Below are positions 48,018 to 64,000 of a stretch of 64,000 nucleotides of DNA, in pieces. Position 1 is the first letter of the stretch, and every line of letters begins with the position of its first letter. Source of the stretch: Ianthella basta (taxonomy: Eukaryota; Porifera; Demospongiae; Verongiida; Ianthellidae). The translations under genes and the position numbers were made by a program. Below the pieces are notes generated by a model. The model saw only the letters and a list, made by a program, of their open reading frames with translations, made no database searches and had not been told where the DNA came from. The stretch is taken from NCBI GenBank assembly GCA_964019415.1, contig OZ025883.1, positions 1,750,586 through 1,814,585 of the forward strand. Reading direction: 5' to 3'.

Positions 48018-50779
48018 ATGGCTTCCGGCCCAAGCGCAGGGAATCGGCTCGTGGCGTTGGTTATCTGCGATATCATCGCTAGATTATGCAGTTCTCATGT
48101 AGCTACCGCCTCCCTCCGTGCTGTTGGGGGAGTTGGAGTACAGGACAGGGTGACAACGTTTGACCACCATCGCGAGCTAAGGATGCAGAGGGCTTGCCTG
48201 TCACAAATCAGCATCTGGATGGGTGCTTCTGGCGGCATTCTGGCCTTCGGTGCATCATACATCGACGGCGCGGCAAGCAACCAATTGGAGGCTTCGCGTG
48301 TCACAACTAGCGCTTTTATGTCCATATATGCCAACCATAGTGATCCTCCACCTACATTATCAATACAGCTAGAAAGTGGGGAGTATGTTCAGAGTATGCA
48401 GGGCTGGTACGGCCTGTCCGGTGCACAAGTGACCATCAACTACATCAGCTTCACCGTGCAGTTGTTGAATGGAAGCACTGCAGTGTTTGGTGCTGGTGTC
48501 CAGTCAGGATGGCAAGAGACTGTAGACGGGCCTGTCTTTGGCTTTTGGGGCTCACACGACACTCACATTACACACATTGGTGTGTACGTAGATCAGACAC
48601 TGTGGAATGAAAGTAGACTTAGTGTGCTTAAGCTTCCCAAATATGGTACCATCAGAAGCGCTTTTGATCGTCCATTTGATAGCTATGACTCTGTAAGTCA
48701 GGATTCTGTGACAATTGATTTCTTGTCTGTTTACCAATCTGCTGATGGTATAAGCGGGTTTCATGTTAATTTTTACTTCCCGAATAATGGATCCGGTGAT
48801 TTTATGCTGTACGGAAGATTTGCAGCAATGTATGGGGATATTCGACTTAATGCAAGTGTCGGTGACTTCATAGCTGGAATGGATCTTGGTTTATCAGGTG
48901 AGCAGTGTACATGGCTGTGCGTGTATACAAGTTGGTCACCTGGTATATATATGTGTCAAGCTTATACATATTCTCCATTACATGCGATGCTAGTCATGTG
49001 ACCAGAATTGATTGCAGTGTGTGTTGTGTTGTCGACGACTTGTGGGCTGCTATATCATACCTATATATATATAATATGTGAATTGCAGCTATGATCATGA
49101 GTCATTATCCAGGCCACTTTTGAGCAAAATTGCTGCCACGTACTGCACATTGCACTTGGCAATGGCAGGACATTTCACCCAAGGGTTCTTGTTGTCTGTA
49201 GCAACTGATGCACACAGACCTTTGGGTCTAAACACCCATCCTAGTCTAGTGTGCATCCGATGTTCCTTGCATGCTCCTGTGGACAAGCTAGTGTACATTA
49301 ACTATAAGTGTGTGGTTGAGTAGCTAGGAGCACACAGACAAGATTGAGTTAGTTAATTGAGCTAGCTAGTGAGTTGCTAGTCGGTGTGTTATCATTAATA
49401 TTGTTTATGTAAGAATAGAATTTATAGGTGGAGATTGGGTGCTCTACTTTCATTGCATGTACAGGAAGCAGTAGCTGCATTGTTGGAATGAATGTTGTGG
49501 TGAGGAGAGGTCACACTCAGACCAATGAGATTTACAGGTTTGGTGGCTCAGTTGACGGTGCCCAAAGTCACATATCTATCAATGAACCCATCCATGGTTT
49601 TCATGGCTTCTACGGCAACTGTATTAGTGCTTTAGGTGTGTACTCTATTTTACAAGAACAAGGTTCCTGCAGTGAGAATGACACCCATTGTTCAGCCGGT
49701 ACGTTATGCAGTGAGCTCTGGCCGGGATTAGTATTTGCCGTGCCTTACAATGGTCTGTTTGTTTTGTTGTTATGATATCAAAGCATGCAACAATATCTGT
49801 GGATGGGCAAATTTAAATTTTTAGGTGATTGAAGTGAGGGCTTCTCAGCTGGTGTAGGTATGAGAAAGGGGTTAGCTCTCCAAATACCAAGTTAATCCAA
49901 CACAGTTTGAAATCTTGCCTATGTTTCGACCAGATGTTCTGGTCTTCCTTGGGCCAAAACACTGTTGGATCAAGCCGGTATTTGGAGAACTAACCCCCTT
50001 TTTGGTGATTGTAATTATGCAAGATTTGGTTATCAACAACATAACATTTTGTTTTCTAGGTGTCTGTGGAATTGAGAGTGATGGTCAAGCAAAAGGTAAG
50101 TCTGCACAGTATATGAAGAGAACTGAGAGTACACATAGGACATTCATACTGCATATTTTACAGAGCAGTGGGACTTGAATGAAGTCTATAAAAATCATGA
50201 CTGCTCAATTTGTGTCACAGCTTGCTCATTTTCGGACCAAGATCATGTTTTGTAGCAGTTCTTTCCATGCAAATATACTTCTGCTACCTGCTGCCATGGG
50301 CAACAGGTTATGTACAGTGATTCTGTATAATTAAGATGTATCATTACCCTATAGTGATTGCATGACAATTGCCTAGCTCTTGAGATGACGACATGGGCTT
50401 GCAATTATTATGACATCATTAGCAATGTACATACATATGTACCTTCTAACTTCCTTGGGACTTTGCGCTGTCTGTGCCAATGCATTGAACAATACACTGT
50501 CTCACCCAGTTAGATAGAGTAATGCTAACATTAAGCCATGTCTGCTTCAGATCTGTTGCAAGCTTGTATAATTCTGATTTCCTCTTCCTGTGCACAAATA
50601 CTTGCACTTCCCATCCAGACACTGTTCCTGCGTCTGCCGTTTGGCCCTTGGTTTTGGGATGTGTGGGTGCTTCGATCCTCCTGATGGTCGTGCTGCCTGT
50701 ACTAGGGATCACAGTTGTGCACTGGAGGAACAAGCAAACTCACGTATTTCCAGAACTCACGACAGTGGACAGAAGCTAG
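48018..50779 (+). CDS. Jacalin-like type I membrane protein
   Basis: Four exons, 48018-48897, 49465-49698, 50060-50095, 50619-50779, all joined in phase 1, 436 aa. A hydrophobic N-terminus (RLVALVICDIIARLCSSHVA) acts as signal peptide or anchor. The first jacalin-like beta-prism (VGGVGVQDRVTTFDHH, LESGEYVQSMQGWYG, GPVFGFWGS, ITHIGVYVD) is followed by a second one split between exons 1 and 2 (GDFIAGMDLG, EPIHGFHGFYGNCISALGVY). Exon 3 encodes 12 residues, exon 4 a transmembrane helix (WPLVLGCVGASILLMVVLPV) and a 20-residue tail. Jacalin-like domains usually bind mannose or galactose glycans; sugar specificity cannot be told. It is a divergent paralogue of the gene at 41485-47971 but lacks Sushi domains. 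The N-terminal start could also be a later Met. Confidence 0.8.
49863..50003. mobile_element. Foldback element, AGAAAGGGG termini, in lectin intron 2
   Basis: Imperfect inverted repeat (agaaaggggttagctctcc versus ggagaactaacccccttttt) around a core tgtttcgaccagatgttctg. Same family as 57838-58050. Confidence 0.7.
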
Positions 50780-51286
50780 CCCCCTGCATATATAACATCT
50801 ATAACATACAACTGTTTCGACAATATCATTATCTTCCATATTTATGACCGATGTTTATATTTTATCAATGTAATATTTATTCCAATTGCATTTAAACTAC
50901 TTTTATATTTTATCAATGTAATATTCATTCCAATTGCATTTAAACTACTTTCGTTTGCAGCTACTTCAATCAGTGCTGACCCTCATGAAAAATGACCTCA
51001 TACAAATCCCATTCAAAATTATATATGTGACAAAGATCAATATACAATATAAAGCAATTGTGTATAGTAGATACAAATTCTGTATGATGCTAGTACAGGA
51101 TTACATACATACTTAGATTCTTTCCTTCTCAAACTACGTATATAAACTGGTAAGAAAATAGGCCATATGCAACACACCAGTGATTTATATACTGTATACT
51201 GTAAGTGATACAAACATAAATTCAAACTACTGTACAATTACACAATAAACCTGTAGAAATATGTGTGAATCCAGAGCACTTCTTCA
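50780..51286. other. Convergent junction with a 48-bp direct duplication
   Basis: No gene. At about 50856-50951 a unit of about 48 bp containing 'tttatcaatgtaatatt' is repeated twice in tandem. Confidence 0.55.
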
Positions 51287-51366
51287 CTATTCACTCTTCC
51301 TGTAACTTGGGCGTAGGTAAGGCTCAGACCAAGAGACAACTACTTTTCTTGGTCCATTGAAGGGCT

Positions 51367-51416
<50 letters not shown>

Positions 51417-54400
51417 GCGCACACACACACACGCACACACACACACGCACACACATACACATGCACAGAGGAAAAAAGAGACAACAGCAAGGACTGACTA
51501 TGAATACACAATGCACTTACCAACTTCTAGACTCACACCCTCACATCCTCAGACTAATCACAGTAGCCATTTTTCACTATGAAAATATAATATTATACAA
51601 ACACCTTCACCCCAACACCTTGAGGTACAAACGAAAGCATCTAATACACATTACTACCTTCACGGCACACTACAGCGTACCTGTCTGCCATGGGACACAC
51701 GGTAGTTGTCGATGATGACAAAATCGCCTTTCTGCCAGCGATTAAACACCATGTTTCGCCACATCACATCTCTCACATGCCGCATATCCTTCTCTGCTAT
51801 CTCCGACCCATCACCATACATGGTGTGGAAGCCGCATTTGGTTCCACCGCGAACGTTCAGGAAGAAGAACTTGAGAAAGAACATCACGATTGAGATGAGG
51901 AGGTACTTGATTCTGCCCAAGCGTTTGTAAACGCGATACATTTCATCCCACACCATATTCCAGTGGAACACCTGAGGGAGGGAGTAAATGTTACAGATGA
52001 CAGAACACTGTGTTAACAGTGAAGTGCTCCCCCTCCTACTGGATACTGTGGAATCACTTATTTCAGGATGTTTCTGGCTGAACCACACCCCTCCCACTGG
52101 GTGTGACTGACCAGTGACCACACCCCTCCCACTGGGTGTGATTGACCAGTGACCACACCCCTCCCACTGGGTGTGACTGACCAGAGATCACACCCCTTCC
52201 ACTGGGTGTGATTGAACCACACCCCACCCACTGCATGTGATTGAACCACACCCCACCCACAGAGTGCGATTGAACCACACCCCTCCCACCAGAGTGTGAT
52301 CAATGACTCCTCACCTGGGCGTGGTTGAACCACACCCTATCTCCAGTGACAGGGTGATCCTCAAAGGCGGCTGCTTTGTTGACAATCTTCAAATCATCAT
52401 TTTTGCTCCAAGTGAAGTCTAGTTCACTTTTCTGGCATTCATCTTCAATTACATCCTTGCAGTCTGTGTCAAAGACGTCCTCCCATCCCTTCAACATGGT
52501 GGGGTCAGTGACATAGGTCTTCTTCCTGTGGTAGTTCCGCACATACATCACCTATGAGCAAGGGCACAGACAGCAATGGGACCACTGCACAGTGGCAATG
52601 GGACCGCTGCCCAGCGGCAATGGGACCGCTGCACAGACAGCAATGGGACCACTGCCCAGCGGCAATGGGACCGCTGCCCAGTGGCAATGGGACCGCTGCC
52701 CAGTGGCAATGGGACCGCTGCCCAGTGGCAATGGGACCGCTGCACAGACAGCAATGGGACCACTGCCCAGCGGCAATGGGACCGCTGCCCAGTTGCAATG
52801 GGACCGCTGCACAGACAGCAATGGGACCACTGCCCAGCGGCAATGGGACCGCTGCCCAGTGGCAATGGGACCGCTGCCCAGCGGCAATGGGACCGCTGCC
52901 CAGTGGCAATGGGACCGCTGCACAGACAGCAATGGGACCACTGCCCAGCGGCAATGGGACCGCTGCACAGACAGCAATGGGACCGCTGCATAGCAGCAAT
53001 GGGACCGCTGCATAGCAGCAATGGGACCGCTGCACAGACAGCAATGGGACCGCTGCCCAGCGGCAATGGGACCGTTGCCCAGCGGCAATGGGACCGCTGC
53101 ACAGACAGCAATGGGACCACTGCCCAGCGGCAATGGGACCGCTGCACAGACAGCAATGAGACCGTTGCCCAGCGGCAATGGGACCACTGCATAGCAGCAA
53201 TGGGACCGCTGCACAGTGGCAATGGGACCGCTGCACCGTTAATGCTACAATTGTACCTGGCTCGGCAACCTTGCCCCAGCAATTAAACACCTGGTGCAAA
53301 GCACATAACCATATGAGAACAGCTGGTATGTTACACGGATAGCTATGTAGCTGAAAGGAGCGAACAAACTTCATTAGCTAGGGTCAGGATGGCTAATTGT
53401 CAAACCTTTCGCCAATTATTCAGCTGTCATTATCAGTGGCCAAGATGACAGCTGAACATCTGTAGAAATGTTTGGCATTATTCTTCCTGATCCTGGCAAA
53501 CTGTTGTTTTGCTCCCTTTATGTCTGTGCCTAGCCACAAAGGTTTCTTTGCAGCTATGCAGCTAGTTCATATTCTTTGTATAGCACAACACCACAGAGAG
53601 CAGAATAAGGTTGAAAAGTGCTGTGAGACTTAGTGAATACTGAGGAAAAGGAGATCCTGGTTTGTCTGGCTTATGACTCAGCTCTAAGCACACATATGTA
53701 TATATGAGGCTGTGAGGGTGTGAGGGTGTTAAGGGTGTAAGGCTGTGAGGGTGTGAGGCTGTGAGGCTGAGGGTGTGAGGGTGTAAGGCTGTGAGGGTGA
53801 GGGTGTGAGGCTGGGGGTGTGAGGCTGTGAGGGTGTAAGGCTATGAGGATGTGAGGCTGAGACTGTGAGGCTGTGAGGCTGAGGGTGTGAGGGTGTAAGG
53901 CTGTGAGGCTGAGGGTGTAAGGCTGTGAGGCTGAGGGCGTAAGGCTGGGGGTGTAAGGCAGTGAGGCTGAGGCTGTGAGGGTGTAAGGCTGTGAGGCTGA
54001 GGGTGTGAGGCTGTGAGGGTGTTAAGGCTATGAGGATGTGAGGCTGAGGGTGTGAGGCTGTGAGGGTGTAAGGCTATGAGGATGTGAGGCTGAGGGCATA
54101 AGGCTGGGGGTGTAAGGCAGTGAGGCTGAGGCTGTGAGGGTGTAAGGCTGTGAGGCTGAGGGTGTGAGGCTGTGACCGTGTAAGGCTATGAGGATGTGAG
54201 GCTGAGGGTGTGAGGCAGTGGGATTGTGATCGAGTGTGTATAGGTGTGCTTGAATGTCTGTGTGTATCAACACATCATACCAAACACCATGTACGTATGC
54301 TGTCCATTCACTCACCCCCTTGTCCTCAAATTTCTGCCGAACAGCAGGGTCAAGCTGGTTGTAGACCTCCTTAAAGTCGCAAAGGCAAGTCTCTCCTCCA

Positions 54401-55218
54401 GTAGAGGTAGGCGCAGTGAGGCAGCAGAAGAAGAGGGTGCGGGGAGGAGCTGGGAGAAAAGCCATCTCCAGATGTTGAGGGATAGGGAAGAAACCCGGGA
54501 GCTCAGAGGCTGAAAAGACATGCTGTGGACGAGAGGACAATTGTGTCAAGCATAGAACTGCTGCCCACAGAGAAAGGGAGTATACAATGTAACTGATAAT
54601 GAAAATATGCAAAGAAAAAATCATGGCTGCAACGGCACCCCATCATGACTCGTTTTGTATCCTTGCAACTAAAGAAGCCCTTACCAGGCTAAAACAGATT
54701 GAACTTGTTGAACATGTTTATCGGGTATTGTTTATCATGTATTTCCCCAACAATTAGCAAAATAATTTAATATGTTGTGTGCAGATTTGGCTGCAAAATC
54801 TACTCGGTGAAATTGTCCGTGCCCACAAAGCTTGCTTCAGGTGCGAAAGGCAAACTAACTCTGGTGCCAGGAATCAGTTTTCTTGGAGATGTCCCACGGT
54901 AGGCGTTACTAAGCTTGGGCTGAAACTGTAGGATTACTTCTTCAAAATTCCGCGCCTCCTTCACGTCAAACCCACGAAACATCACTGCTCCTGAAAGGAC
55001 CAAAAAGCATCATGATGACCTTTTGTGTATCGGTTGCACATGACACTGGTTGTCGTACCGTGTTCAAGGACCTTCCGTTCCAGCCAAGACTTGTTTGTCT
55101 TCACCCAATACTTGAGAAAGATGATGGAGTCGTTTCCATCCTTTGGCGTGATGAAGAGGGGGAGGGGATTGCCGTCAGAGGCAATGCTCGTGTTCACGCC
55201 CTTAATGGCTTCGGCCAT
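51287..55218 (-). CDS. TauD/clavaminate-synthase-like Fe(II)/2-oxoglutarate oxygenase
   Basis: Six exons: 55059-55218, 54860-54990, 54316-54522, 52315-52551, 51681-51971, 51287-51364; 367 aa, phases consistent. Opens with LPLFITPKDGN, then VLEHGAVMFRGFDV, the double-stranded beta-helix and the metal ligands His114-x-Glu116 (PQHLEMAF) and His339 (NYRVSHGRQ), with Arg348 (PFNGPRKVV) placed to bind 2-oxoglutarate. Spacing matches the TfdA/TauD family, in particular eukaryotic clavaminate-synthase-like proteins (GWEDVFDTD, FGDGSEI-type loop). The substrate is unknown. A hydrophobic stretch (LLISIVMFFLKFFFL, about residues 267-281) may anchor the enzyme to a membrane. The donor after LIPGTR (GTTAGT) was chosen because it restores the HVFSASELPG junction in frame. 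Introns 3 and 4 are filled with minisatellites. Confidence 0.9.
51366..51462. repeat. (CA)n microsatellite
   Basis: CA run adjoining the acceptor of the last exon of the oxygenase gene (minus strand (GT)n then acag). Confidence 0.9.
52068..52312. repeat. Minisatellite, units of about 30-36 bp, oxygenase intron 4
   Basis: About eight variable units built on 'cacacccctcccactgggtgtgattga', each an imperfect palindrome (CACACCC..GGGTGTG). It runs almost to the exon boundary at 52315. Confidence 0.85.
52571..53237. repeat. 22-bp minisatellite, about 30 copies, open in all frames
   Basis: Unit caatgggaccgctgcccagcgg and variants (cagtgg, cacagacag). It fills the 5' part of oxygenase intron 3 (reading the plus strand). 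Because the unit has no stop codon on either strand and 22 is not a multiple of 3, long ORFs appear in several frames on both strands; none is likely to be a gene. Confidence 0.95.
53705..54232. repeat. 'tgagggtgtgaggctg' purine-rich minisatellite
   Basis: About 525 bp of short GAGGGTGTGA/GAGGCTGTAA units with higher-order repetition, in the same intron of the oxygenase gene. Confidence 0.9.
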
Positions 55219-55709
55219 TTTGTATAATGACGTCATCTCACATGACGTACACAGATTGCAGTAGGAGGGGACTACGGTGAAGACCTTAAGGTGCACCCAG
55301 CCGAATCTAGAGCTATTCTCGCCCTCAAAGAATTTTTGTCAGAGAACATTGAAGGTGAGTCAGCAAATGTGCGTACAGAAGTACGCATGATACAGATCGC
55401 GCGCTTTAATAGCCGATAGTCTGTCAGAGACTGGTGAGTGCAGCGAGAGGCGCTTGCAGGTATTAAACCAAACGAAGGGATACACAAAGGACCAGGCAAT
55501 ACGTGTTGGTACCTTAGTTGCTCTAGCAAGTTGTAGCTGAGCGGCAGAAATCGCTTGACCTGTGCTGGCCTTGCTCATGTTGAGCTACACTCTCAGTGTC
55601 TGTCCTGAAACCATGTGACCAGGCCACTATATCTCATCTTTGCTGTATCCTTGTTTGTTTCTCTTTGTTTAGCTCTGTAATAATGATTTGGCTTCCTTCC
55701 TTTCTCCAC

Positions 55710-55774
<65 letters not shown>

Positions 55775-55864
55775 CACACACACACACACACATGCACACA
55801 TTGATATCCTCGTGTAGGAACCCCTTCTGTCTCTCAAAGTAGTGCTGTGTACTAGTGAGTGAAT
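55219..55864. promoter_or_regulatory. Divergent spacer, oxygenase / WH2-like gene
   Basis: 646 bp between the start codons. It contains a (CA)n tract (55709-55800), an exon-like open segment on the plus strand (55252-55352) and a minus-strand ATG ORF (55360-55578). Neither of the latter could be tied to a gene. Confidence 0.45.
55709..55802. repeat. (CA)n microsatellite upstream of the WH2-like gene
   Basis: CA repeat with two ATG interruptions, ending about 60 bp before the start codon. Confidence 0.9.
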
Positions 55865-62656
<6,792 letters not shown>

Positions 62657-64000
62657 GTGAGTGTCATGTGACAGTCACATGACCAACATCAACCATTCTG
62701 ATGCACCTTCGAGGAGCAACATGATTGAATGTACTACATTCATAGCTGTTCGTGCTCTTTTACCAATACAGCATTTGGCGTTAGTAGCAATGTGCTACTG
62801 TTAGTGTTCATTTGACTGTTGGAGGCCTGTCTTCTGTTGTAGCTGGTTGAAGTGTATGAAGGGCCTGCCAGAGTTGTATCGCTCAAAGCAGTTGTTGTAA
62901 TACCTGATTTGTATACATACCGTATGTTGCAAATTTTTGCAACTGAAAATTTTGCAAATCACTTTCCAAACAAGGGATCAGAATATTTCATGAATAAAAT
63001 TTCGCAAAGGAGACTATATTTCATTGACAGATCAGTTTCTATGACCAATATTGAGAGCAGTAGCTTCTGAAATTGAGCAAAGAAGTGCATGTTTCTGTCG
63101 ACATTTGCTAGTCCGCCATCTTCCTGTGATGCCATATTATACGTATATATTACTAAGCAGATGATAATCATCACTTGGGTGAGCCTGAGCAAGATGTGGG
63201 GTTATTAGGGGGGGTGTTCGTGTGGAGGTGCTACACTCTTGTGAATGTAGTGAGGCCATCTGAGCAGGAAACTGCAGCATTTGTGTGCGAACAGTAGGCT
63301 GTTCAAACAAGGGCAGCGGTGTCGATCTAGCCCTGCCCCGCTGCCGCCACTGCTGTTGCATGCTCTTCCTCTCCTGAGCAGTTTGCGCATCGTGTCTAGC
63401 TCGGTACCACTCTCAACGTAGCCTTAACCTCCACTCCCTGTCTTTCGAAGTTTCAGCGGCACGGTGGGCTCTTTCACGTGCTTTTCTACGCTATAGTCTG
63501 TCCTCTCTCGATTGCCATAAATCGGCGGGTGTTGTGCTATTCATTGGTGACCCACAGGCCATTAGCGCAACAGGCTGTAACACCATAGGAACATGTGTGT
63601 ATATGGAAACACACGGCACGCGTGTGGGTATGCTTTGGAAAACGTTGGCTAAAATTAGCACCCTGTGGCCATAATGGATGTACAGTACCAAGGCACTATC
63701 CCAGCATTATACAATGCATGAATGGGGGGGGGGGGGGGGGGGGGGGCTTGCTCGCCTCACCCCAATTATTATAGTGTGCCTATTATTATGTACATCAATC
63801 TTCACGATAGAAATTTTCATGAGTGTTCTCCATTTGTGAAAACCGCAAACATTATTGATTGTGAAAATTTTGCGACATACGTACGGTAACTGATCCAAAA
63901 TCTGTAGAAATGGAAGATTTTATGAAATCTGTGTCCATTATTTCTGGCACTCATAGACTGCAGTGGACCCCACCATGAGGAGGTATGAAGGACGATTCAA
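62657..64000. other. Region after the last supported WH2-like exon
   Basis: An acceptor at 62841-62842 opens a frame (LVEVYEGPARVVSLK...) that runs straight into AT-rich repeat sequence, so the end of the gene is unclear. Sequences at 62918 (TACCGTATGTTGCAAA) and 63888 (TTTTGCGACATACGTACGGTA, reading towards it) are near inverted copies and may bound an element of about 970 bp. A 23-base G run lies at 63724-63746. No other gene was supported. Confidence 0.4.

Noticed and set aside
52505-53374. ORFs of 150-290 codons on both strands over the 22-bp minisatellite
   Set aside because: Explained by a stop-free unit whose length is not a multiple of three. It lies within an intron bounded by good splice sites of the oxygenase gene.
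55360-55578. Minus-strand ORF of 72 aa starting MSKASTGQ, with a hydrophobic segment
   Set aside because: Could be an upstream exon of the oxygenase or a small gene, but no in-frame splice path or homology was found. The oxygenase ATG at 55218 already gives a family-typical N-terminus.

Overview
The window is nuclear DNA of an animal. Genes are split by many short spliceosomal introns, and conserved genes reconstruct across phase-consistent GT-AG exons: a cyclin L, WDR33, SSU72, PTCD1 and DNAJC7. A death domain, Sushi domains and WH2-like motifs point to Metazoa. Very short intergenic spaces, abundant (CA)n tracts, small foldback transposons and AT-rich 'GCAAAATTT'-type dispersed repeats would fit a sponge or another early-branching invertebrate; that placement is inference. 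There is one 200-N assembly gap (16301-16500).

Layout. 1-1460: two small plus-strand genes of unknown function, the second with a glycine-rich double membrane segment. 2922-7798 (-): cyclin L. 8090-11962 (+): FG-repeat nucleoporin resembling POM121. 13659-17099 (-): death-domain protein with leucine-rich-like downstream exons, interrupted by the gap. 17957-24503 (-): WDR33. 24626-29819 (+): SSU72. 30148-34922 (-): PTCD1. 35030-40733 (+): DNAJC7. 41485-47971 (-): two jacalin-like domains, three Sushi domains and a membrane anchor, with an in-frame TAG in the first Sushi domain. 45095-46488 (+): a repeat-bearing, beta-rich protein nested in the long first intron of that gene. 48018-50779 (+): paralogous jacalin-like membrane protein, its ATG only 46 bp from that of its minus-strand partner. 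51287-55218 (-): TauD/clavaminate-synthase-like Fe(II)/2-oxoglutarate oxygenase. 55865-62656 or beyond (+): proline-rich protein with about 38 acidic heptad repeats and two WH2-like motifs.

From cyclin L onward genes mostly alternate strand, giving a series of head-to-head pairs with 291, 122, 107, 46 and 646 bp between start codons, separated by tail-to-tail junctions. Two points stand out functionally. WDR33 (poly(A)-signal recognition) and SSU72 (polymerase II CTD phosphatase of the 3'-end machinery) share one short intergenic region. The lectin locus combines two divergent jacalin-like surface proteins with a nested gene that weakly resembles aerolysin-fold proteins.

Introns and spacers carry several DNA-transposon families: hairpin MITEs with 9-bp target duplications, pogo/Tigger-like MITEs with TA duplications, and a pogo-like family enclosing 75-bp tandem repeats. 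Several minisatellites and long (CA)n arrays are also present; the latter produce most of the long spurious ORFs.
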